From Methanoculleus sediminis (GTDB lineage Archaea > Halobacteriota > Methanomicrobia > Methanomicrobiales > Methanoculleaceae), in contig NZ_JXOJ01000002.1 of NCBI RefSeq assembly GCF_001017125.1, positions 853,640 through 917,639 of the forward strand: a stretch of DNA of 64,000 nt, given 5' to 3'. Shown here in pieces: positions 52,724 to 62,275 of this stretch. The position numbers and the translations under genes are program-made. Below the pieces are notes generated by a model. It had not been told where the DNA came from, searched no databases, and saw nothing but the letters and a program-made list of their open reading frames with translations. Positions within the stretch are counted from its first letter, which is position 1. The number at the start of each line of letters is the position of its first letter.

Positions 52724-55700
52724 TCAGGCCTTCTTCAGGGTGAACCGGAACGCCGCGCCGCATCCCGGACGGCCCGGTACCCGGTCGTCGACACGGATAC
52801 GGCCGCCGTAACGCGTAACAAGCATCCGGGTGATGTAGAGGCCGAGGCCCTGGCCGCTCTTCCGCTGCCTGCTCTTCCCGAACCGCATGAATATGGCTTC
52901 TTTCAGCCCGTCGGGAATCCCCGGCCCGGTATCTTCGACCGAGATCTGGACTTCGCCGTCGCGCTCTTCAACCCCGATGGTGATCTCGACCTCCGGCCCC
53001 CCGAACTTGATACTGTTGCCGATGAGATTCGTGAAGATCTCGGGAAGGAGCGCGTCGGCCATGACTGCGAGGTTCGTGCTGCCGTAACGGATCCGGCTCC
53101 CGGAGAAGATCTCGATCTCGTCCCGGATGACCCCGTCCAGGTCTACCGGAACGAGCGCGGCCGATTCCTTATGGATCCTGCGGATGGTCGAGACGTTTCT
53201 TAAGATCTCGATGCTTTTGCGGATACTGCTCTGAAGTTTCTGTGCGTAGCCTTTCGTCTCCCCTTCGAGCATATCGACGAGGAGATCGGTGTAGAGACCC
53301 GAGACGTTCTCGGCGTTCCTGATGTCGTGGCTGAGAATATCGAGGTAGAGGTTCGCCTCCTGTTCGGCCATCTCCAGCTGCCGGATCAACATGGTGCGCT
53401 CGACGGAGGTGCCGATCTCCTTTCCGATGGCGGTAAGAAGAGACCGGTCGTCGTCGGTGAACCGCCTGCCTTCCCGGGAGACCACATTCAGAGCCCCGAT
53501 AATCCTGCCATGCGCCATAATCGGGATGCTGGCGTAGGGATACGGTGTCTCGCCGCTCTCCCCCGGGTAGCGGGGATCCGGGCACTCGTCGAGGAAGAGG
53601 GGCTCTCCTGCAACCAGCACCGTTGCGTAGGGCCTGACGGTGATGTCGGGGATGCACGGGTGCGAGGGGAACCCCCCCGGGAGGCCCTGCACGCAGACGA
53701 GCCGGGCGCTCCGCCCCCCCTGCTTGATCAGGTAGATGCCGCCGCCCGGGAGATCAAGGAGGGCGAGGACTGCCGCGAGCACCTTCTCCAGCGCCTCCTC
53801 GATATCCGTTGCCGACGCCGATACGCCGATGATCCGGTTTAAGACCGAGAGTTCGCGGTTATAGGCCTGGATTTCGGCTTCGGCCTCTTTCTTGCTGCTG
53901 ATATCGGTGAGCGAGGCAGTGATGCAGAGGGGAACTCCGTCGCCGTCCCTGACCAGAGTCCCGGAAAACATGGCATAAAACGTCGTATTGTCCCGCCGTC
54001 TGCCGATCCGCTCGCCGGTGTACCCGCCGGTGCGGGCAACTTTCTCAAACGTGTTCCGGGCTTCCTCTTCGTTCTGCCAGAGTTCCGTGACCCGCCTTCC
54101 GATCACCTCGGTCGGAGAATCGTAGCCCCACATGGTGAGAAATGCCCGGTTGACGTAGGTCAGGCGGCCGTCGAGGTCGGCGACGGTGAACGCGCTCGAC
54201 GACGACGCTATCGCCATATCCCTGATCCGGAGTTCCTGCTCGGCCCGCTTGCGTTCGGTGATGTCGATCCCCGAACCCATCGTACAGATCCGTCTGCCCG
54301 CTTCATCGGTGACGACGGAGAGGGTGAGTTGCATGGGGAAGGTCGATCCGTCTTTTCGTCGCGATTTCACCTCGCCCGACCAGGCGCCGTTTCGGACGAG
54401 TTCCTCTCTGATCCGGCCCATCTCCCCCGGGTCCCCCCAGAGCACCGAGACGTGCTGCCCGACGATCTCCTCCTCCTCCCACCCGTGTATGGCGAGAGAG
54501 GCGCGGTTGGCGTAGATGATCTTCCCGTCGTGGTCGGAAAGAGAGATGCCTTCGAGCGCCGAGGCTATCGCCATATCCTTGATCCAGAGTTCGAGTTCGG
54601 CCTGCCGCTGCCGGGTCACGTCGCGGAGGGAGTAGAGCGTCCCGGTGATCCGTCCGGAATCGTCGTTTAAGGTGCTGAGCGTCTTGTCGACGAATATGGC
54701 CTCGCCGCTCCTCTTCCAGTGGCTGACGACGCCGTGCCAGGTTCCTGACGACCGGAGGGCGTTTTTCGCCGCCTCTTCGTCGTCCGGGCGGAGCCACTCA
54801 ACGGTGAAGAGTTCCGAGGCCGGCCGGCCGAGCGCTTCGCCGGAAGGAACGTCGTAGAGCCTTTCTGCTGCCCGGTTCATGTAGGTGATCCGTCCATCCG
54901 TGTCGGCCGCGATCACGGCGTCCTCCACCTGCGAGAGCACCCGGGCCTGGAAACGGAGTTGCTCTTCCGCCTGTTTCCGTTCGGTGATGTCGCGGCCGAT
55001 TCCGAGCAGGCTCCGGGCGGTGCCGTCGGATTCAACCATCGGGATGAGGCGCGCCTCGAGCCATCTCTCTCCGCAATTGAAGGGAATCAGCCCCTCTGCG
55101 GTGAGGATATTCCCTGGAGACTCCGCTACGGCCCGGAGCGCCGGAAGCCATCCTTCGACGATATCAGACGGGAACAGTTCCCGGATGTTCTTTCCCCGCA
55201 GCTTCTCCGGATCTGTGCCGACCAGGCGGCCGCCGGCACCGTTCACGAAGAGGACCTGCCCGTCGGTGCCTACGAGGAAGATGGCGTCCGGTGCGAATTC
55301 CGTAAGCGTCCGGTAGCGCTCCTTGCTCTCCCGGAGCGCCTGCGCCATGCGTGTCTCCTTGCTGATATCGACGGCGGTGGCCATGATGCAGATCGGGGTT
55401 CCGGAATCGTCCTTAAGGATGGTCGCGGTAACGTGAGCGGTAAATTCCGTCCCGTCGACCTTTCTGCCGACCAGGTTCCCGGTACACCTGCCGCGCTCCG
55501 CAAACGTCGCAAGCACCCTCTCGACCTTGGCCGGTTCCACCCAGAACTCCGTGAGATGCCGGCCGAGAACCTCTCCCGGCTCGGTCAGCCCGCCCAGTGC
55601 GAGCAGCGCCGGGTTGACGTGCGTGATGTAGCCGTCGAGGTCCGCGATGGCAATCGCGGCAAACGACGACTCAAGCGACATCTTCCCGATCAGGAGTTCT

Positions 55701-56824
55701 CTCTCCGCCCGTTTCCGTTCCGTGATATCGGTATGCGTCCCCGCGATCCGCAGCGGCATCCCGCGGGCATCGCGCTCGGCCACCCGGAGCCGGTCGAGCA
55801 CGTAGATCCATTCTCCCGATGCGGACTTCATCTGAAACTCCATCTCGCAACGATCGCGTTTCCCGGCGGCCATCCCGGTGAGGGCCGCCTCGACGCGGTC
55901 GCGGTCCTCCGGGTGGACGAGCGCGAGGATCGCGGGGAGCGTGGGCACGAAGTCTCCCGGTTCGTAGCCGAGCATCGTGAAGCTCCGCTGGCTGTAGTAG
56001 ATCGCGCCGGTGCCGACGTCCCAGTCGACCAGCCCGTCGTCCGCCGCCGAGAGTGCCAGGTTCAGCCGTTCTTCGCTCTCCCGGAGCGCCTGCTCCGCGC
56101 GGTTCCGCTCGGTCACGTCGAGGAGCGACATCACGGAACGGGCTGTCCCCGGGATCAGGCCGATGGTTGCCTCGACGAGATGGGTACCGCCGGAACGGTC
56201 GACGAACGAGAAGGAGTAGTTCTTCGGCGCAGCCGGAGGATCTCTTCGCCGGAGGGCGTGACACTCCTTTAGCCAGCGGCGGTCGTCTTCGGATGCTACG
56301 AAATCGGTCAGCCGCTTTATCCCGACGATCTCGGCGCGAGCATACCCGGAGAGCCGCTCGAACTCCGTGTTCGCCACCGATATGATGCCGTTCTCCTCGA
56401 TGAGGATCGTCGCCGTCCCGGTGTACTCGACGATCGCCTCGTAATCCCCGGTGTCCGGGGCTTCCCGGAACCGGAGCACCCAGTTCTTTCCGGACGGCGT
56501 TCTCCACCCCGAGCAGCGGTACTCCCGTTCTTCACCGCCCGGACTCTTGAGCCGGCACTCGCACTCCAGAACCCTGCTCCCGTTTCCGCGTGCCGCAAGG
56601 ATGTTGCCGGCAAGCTCGCTCACCTGCCTCGCCTGTCCGGGTTCGTCCTCGTGCACGCCGAGCATCCGGTGGGAGGCCGTGTTCGCCCAGACGATGCGGG
56701 CATCCTCATCGAGCACCAGGACCGCGTCTTCCATACCTTCGAGTATCCGGTAGTCCGGCTGCGCGCCGTGCAGGCGCTCCGGAGGCTCGGCGGGGGTCAC
56801 GCTCGGTTTCTCCTGCTGCCCCAA
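52724..56824 (-). CDS. Soluble sensor histidine kinase with eight PAS domains and a GAF
   Basis: 1366 residues from TTG 56824 (GTG 56800 is an alternative). Eight PAS domains in a row, at about 25-130, 130-245, 250-370, 375-500, 505-625, 635-755, 755-875 and 880-1000; all but the first end in a D(V/I)(T/S)-type junction. A GAF domain is at about 1020-1160. The kinase has the phospho-acceptor His in LDILSHDIRN (about 1178) and ATPase boxes NLIGNSIKF, DTGPGIP and GQGLGLYI. No membrane segment: a cytoplasmic sensor. No response regulator nearby. Confidence 0.93.
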   Translation of the reverse strand: MGQQEKPSVTPAEPPERLHGAQPDYRILEGMEDAVLVLDEDARIVWANTASHRMLGVHEDEPGQARQVSELAGNILAARGNGSRVLECECRLKSPGGEEREYRCSGWRTPSGKNWVLRFREAPDTGDYEAIVEYTGTATILIEENGIISVANTEFERLSGYARAEIVGIKRLTDFVASEDDRRWLKECHALRRRDPPAAPKNYSFSFVDRSGGTHLVEATIGLIPGTARSVMSLLDVTERNRAEQALRESEERLNLALSAADDGLVDWDVGTGAIYYSQRSFTMLGYEPGDFVPTLPAILALVHPEDRDRVEAALTGMAAGKRDRCEMEFQMKSASGEWIYVLDRLRVAERDARGMPLRIAGTHTDITERKRAERELLIGKMSLESSFAAIAIADLDGYITHVNPALLALGGLTEPGEVLGRHLTEFWVEPAKVERVLATFAERGRCTGNLVGRKVDGTEFTAHVTATILKDDSGTPICIMATAVDISKETRMAQALRESKERYRTLTEFAPDAIFLVGTDGQVLFVNGAGGRLVGTDPEKLRGKNIRELFPSDIVEGWLPALRAVAESPGNILTAEGLIPFNCGERWLEARLIPMVESDGTARSLLGIGRDITERKQAEEQLRFQARVLSQVEDAVIAADTDGRITYMNRAAERLYDVPSGEALGRPASELFTVEWLRPDDEEAAKNALRSSGTWHGVVSHWKRSGEAIFVDKTLSTLNDDSGRITGTLYSLRDVTRQRQAELELWIKDMAIASALEGISLSDHDGKIIYANRASLAIHGWEEEEIVGQHVSVLWGDPGEMGRIREELVRNGAWSGEVKSRRKDGSTFPMQLTLSVVTDEAGRRICTMGSGIDITERKRAEQELRIRDMAIASSSSAFTVADLDGRLTYVNRAFLTMWGYDSPTEVIGRRVTELWQNEEEARNTFEKVARTGGYTGERIGRRRDNTTFYAMFSGTLVRDGDGVPLCITASLTDISSKKEAEAEIQAYNRELSVLNRIIGVSASATDIEEALEKVLAAVLALLDLPGGGIYLIKQGGRSARLVCVQGLPGGFPSHPCIPDITVRPYATVLVAGEPLFLDECPDPRYPGESGETPYPYASIPIMAHGRIIGALNVVSREGRRFTDDDRSLLTAIGKEIGTSVERTMLIRQLEMAEQEANLYLDILSHDIRNAENVSGLYTDLLVDMLEGETKGYAQKLQSSIRKSIEILRNVSTIRRIHKESAALVPVDLDGVIRDEIEIFSGSRIRYGSTNLAVMADALLPEIFTNLIGNSIKFGGPEVEITIGVEERDGEVQISVEDTGPGIPDGLKEAIFMRFGKSRQRKSGQGLGLYITRMLVTRYGGRIRVDDRVPGRPGCGAAFRFTLKKA

Positions 56825-57010
56825 GATGCATCTTGCGGGCTGATATGGAATATGGAGATTGTCAAAACGTATTAATCTGTTCCGGTTGCAGGGCGGTGGG
56901 AAAAATTATTGATCCGTGCGGCCGGTGGCGGAGGAGGGGTTCTTGCCCGGGATCGGCGCAGTGGAAATATTCCTCACCCAACCTCCTGCGGCCGGACGCG
57001 GGACGAACAA

Positions 57011-57631
57011 TCAGGTTTTCGCATCCTCCGGATCTTGCAGGCCGGAAAGAAGGTTGACCACGTCCCGCCCTTTCTCCCGTGCCTCCGTGAGTGCTGTAGG
57101 ATGCCCCGCGATCCCGCCGTAGCGGTCGAGATCGTTTGCGATGACGTTGTCCCAGTATTCGAATCCGGTGGTGTTGAAGAAGGCGGTGATCGCCGGAAAC
57201 GCCGCATCGAAGACGTTCTCCCACCCGAGCCCCGCGGTCGAGACGAATATCCCCTTGTGGCGGCGGGTGTGGCCGGGAGCGTAGTAGAGGTTCTTCAGGA
57301 TGAACTTGCGCGCCCAGAGGTACTGTGCGCGGTCGATCAGCCCCTTCGCCTCCGCCGTGATCCCCATCGAGTAGATGGGAGACGCGAGAACGATGACGTC
57401 GGCATCGCCGATCCTCTCGAAGACCTCCGTGAGATCGTCTTTGATGACGCAGACCCCCGTTTTATGGCAGGCGTTGCATCCCCGGCACGAAGCGTACTCG
57501 AGCGGCCGCAGAACGATCTTCTCGACCTCTGCCCCCGCCTCCCGGGCGCCCTCGAGCACGGCGTCGAGGAGGGTCTCGGTGTTCCCGTGCCGCCGGGGAC
57601 TCCCGGAGATGCCGAGGACTTTCACGGTCAT
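57011..57631 (-). CDS. Iron-sulfur flavoprotein (flavodoxin fold)
   Basis: 206 residues. FMN-binding GISGSPRRHGNTETLLD at the N-terminus and ASPIYSMGI at about 82. A compact cluster motif C-x2-C-x2-C-x5-C (CRGCNACHKTGVC, about residue 49) as in archaeal Isf, which passes electrons from ferredoxin to oxygen or peroxide in methanogens. Overlaps the next flavoprotein gene by four bases; the two are paralogues. Confidence 0.86.
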   Translation of the reverse strand: MTVKVLGISGSPRRHGNTETLLDAVLEGAREAGAEVEKIVLRPLEYASCRGCNACHKTGVCVIKDDLTEVFERIGDADVIVLASPIYSMGITAEAKGLIDRAQYLWARKFILKNLYYAPGHTRRHKGIFVSTAGLGWENVFDAAFPAITAFFNTTGFEYWDNVIANDLDRYGGIAGHPTALTEAREKGRDVVNLLSGLQDPEDAKT

Positions 57632-58239
57632 GCCACCCCGACCTCCCGCAGGTGCGCAACAACCTCCCGCGCCAGGCTCTCCGCATCGGCTTTCGCCGTG
57701 GGGTGACGGGCGATCGCGCCCTTCTCGTCGACGCCGTTCACCATCAGGTACCTGATGTCGTTATTTTTGATATCGACGACGTGAAAGAGGCACTTCACCG
57801 ACGGGACCGCCGCATCGAAGACATGATCCCAGTTCTGCCCGGCGGTCGAGAGGAAGATGCCCATTCTTTTTCCTTTGCGCTCCGGCGGAACGACCGGGAG
57901 GTGGAGGACGTATTTCCGGGAGCGGAAGACCTGCGCCCGGTCGACCAGCGCCTTCGCCTGCGCGGCAAGCCCCATGCAGTAGATGGGGGACGCGAGGACG
58001 ATGCAGTCGGCCGCGATGATCCGGTCGTGGACGTAGTCCATGTAGTCGCGCTGGACGCACCGGTTGAGCGTCTCGCAGAGGTTGCACCCGCGGCATGGCC
58101 TGATATCCACCTCGGGGATGACGATCTTCTCGACCGCGGCCCCTTCGGCCTCCATCGCGGCGAGCACCCAGTCGAGGAGGGTCTCGGAGTTGCCGTGGCG
58201 GCGGGGCGAAGCCGCAAACGCGAGGACGTCTATGGTCAT
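57628..58239 (-). CDS. Iron-sulfur flavoprotein (flavodoxin fold), paralogue
   Basis: 203 residues. AFAASPRRHGNSETLLDWVL, the motif CRGCNLCETLNRC (C-x2-C-x2-C-x5-C) and LASPIYCMGL are in the same places as in its downstream paralogue. Upstream member of a two-gene operon. Possibly the two form a heterodimer or serve different partners; not decidable from sequence. Confidence 0.86.
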   Translation of the reverse strand: MTIDVLAFAASPRRHGNSETLLDWVLAAMEAEGAAVEKIVIPEVDIRPCRGCNLCETLNRCVQRDYMDYVHDRIIAADCIVLASPIYCMGLAAQAKALVDRAQVFRSRKYVLHLPVVPPERKGKRMGIFLSTAGQNWDHVFDAAVPSVKCLFHVVDIKNNDIRYLMVNGVDEKGAIARHPTAKADAESLAREVVAHLREVGVA

Positions 58240-58288
58240 ATATGATGTGTTGTCCCGGCGGAGGCAAAAAACGTGCCGGGGCTTCCCC

Positions 58289-59785
58289 TCACTCCGGTAC
58301 CTTCTCCTGCGACAGCCCGATTGCGAGCGTGTAGCAGAGGCCGATCATCACGAGCATGAACGGGAACGCCGCGGTGATCGCCATCACCTGGAGGGACGAG
58401 AGGCCCCCCGTGACGAGGAGGACGATCGCGACGGCGGAGAGGGAGAGCCCCCAGACGACCTTCTTGTAGTTCGGGACGACCAGGCCCCCGCCCGATGTGA
58501 GCGAGCCGAGGACGACCGTCGCGGAGTCCGCAGACGTGATGAAGAAGACGATCAGGAGAAAGATCGCGGCGAGCGAGAGGAGTCCTGCGAACGGGTAATG
58601 TTCGAGGAACGCGAAGAGAGCGAGCGAGACGTCCTCTCCTGCGACGGCGGCGAGGTTCGCTCCCTCTTCGAGTTCGAGGTGCAGCGCCGATCCCCCGAAG
58701 ATGGCGAACCAGACGAAGGTAAAGAGTGTGGGAACCGTGAGAACGGTCAGGACGAACTCCCGGATCGTCCGTCCCCGTGATATCCGGGCGATGAAGAGCC
58801 CCACGAACGGCGACCACGAGATCCACCACGCCCAGTAAAAGACCGTCCAGTCCCGGCTCCACTCGAACCCCGCAAACGGGTAGGACTGGAAGCTCAGATC
58901 GATGATGTTGTTGATATACCCGCCGAGGGTGGAGGTGAAGACGTTGAGGACATAAGGAGCCGATCCGAGGGCGAGGACGAGGACGAGAAGCACCGTCGCC
59001 AGGACGATGTTGAGTTTGGAGAGGACCTGGACGCCTTTCTCCACCCCGAGGATCGCGGATGCCATGAAGAGCGCCGTCGCGATGAGGATGATCCCGATGG
59101 TGACGGAGATCGCGGACGAGAGCCCGTAGAGATGGGTGAGCCCGCTGTGGATCTGGAGGGCGCCGAATCCGAGCGACGTCGCGGTCCCGAAGACCGTCGC
59201 GAAGACCGCGAGCACGTCGACCACGTTCCCGGCGGCCCCGTAGATCCGCTCGCCGAGAACCGGGTAGAAGCAGGAGCTGATCAGGGCGGGCATCCCGCGC
59301 CGGAACGAGAAGTAGGCGATGGAGAGGCTGACGATGGTATAGATTGCCCACGGGTGGATCCCCCAGTGGAAGAACGCGTAACGCATGGCGAACGCGGCGG
59401 CGTCGGGGGATGCGGCGTCGATGAAGGGGGGCGGCTGGAGGAAGTGGACGAGCGGTTCGGAGACCCCCCAGAAGAGGAGCCCGATCCCCATCCCGGCGGC
59501 AAAGAGCATCGCGACCCATCCGAAGAACCCGTACTGCGGCCGCTCTGCGTCGTAGCCGAGTTTTATCGTCCCGTAGCGCGAGAGCCCGAGTGCGAGCGCG
59601 AAGGCGAGGAAGAAGAAGGCCGATATGAGGTAGAGCCAGCTGAAGTTGTCGAGGATCGCGGCGTGAACCGCGGACGAGGCCGAATCAAGGAGGTCGGGCC
59701 TCACTGCCCCGAACCCGATGAAGAAGAGGATGATCCCGGCGGAGAGGAGGAAGACCGCCTCTCTTCTGAGATACTCACGAAGCAT
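58289..59785 (-). CDS. BCCT-family betaine/choline/carnitine transporter
   Basis: 498 residues with twelve helices. Family signature in FYWAWWISWSPFVGLFIARISRGRT (about 317-341, Trp-rich helix for the trimethylammonium group), plus GMGIGLLFWGVSEP (about 98) with the Gly-rich unwound helix. The short tails lack the large osmosensing C-terminal domain of BetP. Likely takes up glycine betaine for osmotic balance. Starts 11 bp inside the end of the stress-protein gene, so the two are coupled. Confidence 0.93.
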   Translation of the reverse strand: MLREYLRREAVFLLSAGIILFFIGFGAVRPDLLDSASSAVHAAILDNFSWLYLISAFFFLAFALALGLSRYGTIKLGYDAERPQYGFFGWVAMLFAAGMGIGLLFWGVSEPLVHFLQPPPFIDAASPDAAAFAMRYAFFHWGIHPWAIYTIVSLSIAYFSFRRGMPALISSCFYPVLGERIYGAAGNVVDVLAVFATVFGTATSLGFGALQIHSGLTHLYGLSSAISVTIGIILIATALFMASAILGVEKGVQVLSKLNIVLATVLLVLVLALGSAPYVLNVFTSTLGGYINNIIDLSFQSYPFAGFEWSRDWTVFYWAWWISWSPFVGLFIARISRGRTIREFVLTVLTVPTLFTFVWFAIFGGSALHLELEEGANLAAVAGEDVSLALFAFLEHYPFAGLLSLAAIFLLIVFFITSADSATVVLGSLTSGGGLVVPNYKKVVWGLSLSAVAIVLLVTGGLSSLQVMAITAAFPFMLVMIGLCYTLAIGLSQEKVPE

Positions 59786-60605
59786 TGCGGCTCCCCGGTT
59801 GCGGCACGAGGAAGATCGACGCGCTCGACCCGGTCACGATCCGCTCCGCCGTGTCCCCCATCGGGGCGGAGAGAAACGCCGGGCTCTTTCTCCCGAGGAC
59901 GACGACGTCGGCCTCGATCCGGTCGGAGACATGAAGCACCTGTGCGGCAGGATTCCCTATCCGCTGCTCGGCGGTGACGCGCCCGAAGTACGGGCGGAGT
60001 TCTTCCGCCACCGCGTTCAGTTGCTCATCAACGGCCTCCCGCCGAACCCGTTCCGCCAGCGGGTCGGCCATCCTCCCCCTGACGTGGAGAACGTGGCACC
60101 AGGCGCCCCGGAACTCCATCACGTAGGGGAGCGGGCGGGCGGACGCCTCGTCGAGGTCGGTCGCGTAGAGGACGGCAAGGTCGCTATGGTCGGGTTCCGC
60201 CCCGTCGTCCGGCAGGCGGGGCCGGACTTTGTGGACGAATACGGGAACGTCGGCAAGCCGGAGGAGATCCCGCGAGACGCTCCCGAGAAGCATCGTCTCG
60301 ATGTGCCACCGCCGCTTCGCCTTCATGTAGATGCCGTCGACACCCTCGAGGAGCGCCGTCTCCGCGATCGCCGAGGCGATGTGGCCTTCCCCGGTCTTCA
60401 CCTCCACCGCGAGCCCCGTCTCTTCGAGCGCCTCCGCGAGAAGCGTGAGCCACGAGAGATCGGCCCCCCTGAAGAACGATCCGGGTTCGTTCACGTGGTA
60501 AAGGCAGACCGAGCCGGCTCCGAGGCTCTTGAGGATCGTTCCTACCTTCCTCACCTCTTCGGGCCTCTCTCCGTAGGCGACCGGAATCAGCGTCTTCTCA
60601 AACAT
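59775..60605 (-). CDS. Tandem universal stress protein (two UspA domains)
   Basis: 276 residues with two UspA-fold halves: 1-130 (KTLIPVAYG ... LLGSVSRDLLRLADVPVFV) and 145-270 (AVLYATDL ... VVVLGRKSPAFLSAPMGDTAERIV). The second half has a G-x2-G-x9-G(S/T)-like ATP motif in the form MGDTAERIVTGSSAS. Upstream of and overlapping the BCCT gene; pairing of a stress protein with an osmolyte transporter fits regulation of uptake. Confidence 0.86.
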   Translation of the reverse strand: MFEKTLIPVAYGERPEEVRKVGTILKSLGAGSVCLYHVNEPGSFFRGADLSWLTLLAEALEETGLAVEVKTGEGHIASAIAETALLEGVDGIYMKAKRRWHIETMLLGSVSRDLLRLADVPVFVHKVRPRLPDDGAEPDHSDLAVLYATDLDEASARPLPYVMEFRGAWCHVLHVRGRMADPLAERVRREAVDEQLNAVAEELRPYFGRVTAEQRIGNPAAQVLHVSDRIEADVVVLGRKSPAFLSAPMGDTAERIVTGSSASIFLVPQPGSRNAS

Positions 60606-60793
60606 CCCCTGGACACCTCAAGAACACCGGGCCGCCGCCCGGCAAATCCTGAATACTCGTAACTTCGGGGTTTCGGCACCATTAATGCACCGAAGTCGAT
60701 CCCGGGCCTGTCGGGCGTCCCTGGATCTCTTGCGTATCGTAGCGTCGGGAGATCGGCCGTGATCGCTTGTCCTTCGGGGAAAAAGAGGGGTCT

Positions 60794-61438
60794 TTAGAGT
60801 TTCTTGAAGCAGAGATACCAGTCTTTGCACTCGTAGCCTTCCTGCATCCGCTTCTCGATCTCTTCGGGGGTCTTCGGCGCCGGGACGATCACCTTCTCGC
60901 CGGGCTCCCAGTTCGCCGGCGTCGCGACGCCGTGCGCGTCCGAGGTCTGGAGGGCTTTCGTGAGTCTCAGGATCTCGGGCATGGAGCGGCCGTTGGACAT
61001 CGGGTAGTAGAGCATGGCACGCATGACGCCCTTGTCGTCGATGAAGAAGACCGTCCTGATGGTCGAGGTGCTGCTCTGGCCGGGGTGGAGCATCCCGTAA
61101 CGTTTGGCGACCTTCATGTCGAGGTCGGCGATGATGGGGAACGGGATCTCGACGCCCATCTTCTCCTTGATGTTCCTGACCCACGCAAGGTGCGAGTGGA
61201 CGCTGTCGATGGAGAGGCCCACGAGCTGGACGTTCAGTTCTTTGAGTTCGTCGGCGATGCCGGCGAACGCCATGAACTCCGTGGTGCAGACCGGCGTGAA
61301 GTCGGCCGGGTGGGAGAAGAGGATGACCCACTTTCCCTTCAGATCAGAGAGTTTCAGGCGTCCGTGAGTGGTCAGCGCGTCGAATTCCGGCGCAGGCTCG
61401 CCGATAACCGGCATCTGGAGTAATTCTTCGGATTCCAT
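60794..61438 (-). CDS. Peroxiredoxin (Prx6/AhpC-TSA type)
   Basis: 214 residues. Reduces peroxides. Peroxidatic Cys in HPADFTPVCTTE (about residue 50), the PxxxTxxC motif, and AWVRNIKEKMGVEIPFPII later. A further Cys (YECKDWYLC, near the C-terminus) matches the archaeal 1-Cys/2-Cys Prx6-like forms that use C-terminal cysteines. Last gene of an oxidant-defence operon of four. Confidence 0.95.
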   Translation of the reverse strand: MESEELLQMPVIGEPAPEFDALTTHGRLKLSDLKGKWVILFSHPADFTPVCTTEFMAFAGIADELKELNVQLVGLSIDSVHSHLAWVRNIKEKMGVEIPFPIIADLDMKVAKRYGMLHPGQSSTSTIRTVFFIDDKGVMRAMLYYPMSNGRSMPEILRLTKALQTSDAHGVATPANWEPGEKVIVPAPKTPEEIEKRMQEGYECKDWYLCFKKL

Positions 61439-61441
61439 GAT

Positions 61442-61792
61442 TCACTTCCGCGGGCGGTTGCCCAGGTACTCCTCGAGGGCGGTCTTGCCGTGGACGTAGG
61501 CCGGCATCCCCGCGAGCAGGAACGCGACCCGGAGCCCTTCCTCGATCTCCTCCTTCGATACGCCGAGGCTCCCGGCCCCCGCCATCTGCGCCCGGACGGC
61601 GTGCCCGTCCCGGAGCGCGGCGGCAATCGCTATCGCGATGATCTTCTTCGTCTGCTTCGAGAGGGCGCCGTCGGCCCAGATCATCTGGTCGAGCCCCATG
61701 ACCCTCGCATAGAGGTCGGGATCGGTCTGTTTCAGTTCCTTGAAGATCTCGGGAACCTTCCCGATCTTCTCTTCCAGGTGCTTCTCTTCCAT
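61442..61792 (-). CDS. Carboxymuconolactone decarboxylase (AhpD-like) family protein
   Basis: 116 residues, all helical (CMD fold). WADGALSKQTKKIIAIAIAAALRDGHAVRAQMAGAGSLGVSKEEI carries the E/K-x-x-x-x-x-x-x-H core. The usual C-x-x-C of AhpD is absent (the place reads RDGHAVRAQ), so a disulfide-reductase role like AhpD is unlikely without change. Start ATG 61792; a GTG at 61801 overlaps the previous stop. Three bases before the peroxiredoxin gene. Confidence 0.85.
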   Translation of the reverse strand: MEEKHLEEKIGKVPEIFKELKQTDPDLYARVMGLDQMIWADGALSKQTKKIIAIAIAAALRDGHAVRAQMAGAGSLGVSKEEIEEGLRVAFLLAGMPAYVHGKTALEEYLGNRPRK

Positions 61793-61797
61793 GCCGA

Positions 61798-61923
61798 TCA
61801 CTCCTCGAGCACCATCGGTTCGCCGCAGCAGACCAGTTCGCCGCCGCCGGCTTCCAGCACCTGGACAACGTTTCCGCAGATCTCGCAGTGGTAGACCTGT
61901 CCTTTTGCCGATACGTTCACCAT
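61798..61923 (-). CDS. 41-residue desulforedoxin-like protein
   Basis: Reads [20 protein letters not shown] ... [12 protein letters not shown]. The motif C-x2-C plus a C-C pair 16 residues on is the rubredoxin-like iron centre of desulforedoxin and of the N-terminal domain of desulfoferrodoxin. The neelaredoxin (superoxide-reducing) domain is missing. It lies between a zinc-ribbon gene and the AhpD-like gene; probably an electron carrier in this oxidant-defence operon. Too short for usual ORF cut-offs. Confidence 0.82.
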   Translation of the reverse strand: MVNVSAKGQVYHCEICGNVVQVLEAGGGELVCCGEPMVLEE

Positions 61924-61933
61924 TCTTCTCACC

Positions 61934-62176
61934 TCAACGGTCGTCCGGTTTCTTTCTCTTGGGAGGGTTCAGGACGTCTTCGGGCGTCTTGATGTCCGGC
62001 CTGATGTGCGTCATCGGGAGGCAGTTGTACATCTCGCAGGCGCAGGTCGGGCATTTGACGAGATCCTCGTCGCTGCTGTCGATCCGGACCTCCCGTCCGC
62101 AGTCAATGCAGATGAACCGGCCCGGGCCCGGCTTCTCACCGGCTTTCGCCGTCTTGCTGGTCTCTGGTTCGGCCAT
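61934..62176 (-). CDS. Small rubredoxin-like/zinc-ribbon protein
   Basis: 80 residues. Four Cys in two pairs, [10 protein letters not shown] and [10 protein letters not shown] (C-x2-C ... C-x2-C, spacing 17), which may bind iron or zinc. Extended hydrophilic ends. First gene of the operon that continues with desulforedoxin-like, AhpD-like and peroxiredoxin genes, so an electron-transfer role is plausible. Confidence 0.76.
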   Translation of the reverse strand: MAEPETSKTAKAGEKPGPGRFICIDCGREVRIDSSDEDLVKCPTCACEMYNCLPMTHIRPDIKTPEDVLNPPKRKKPDDR

Positions 62177-62275
62177 AGATTGTCACCAGAGCGGTAATTG
62201 CCTCACAAGATATTTAGCCGTTCCCCTCCGGGCATACCCGTATCCTATTAATAGGGTCGTGCGCAATCCAGCACC

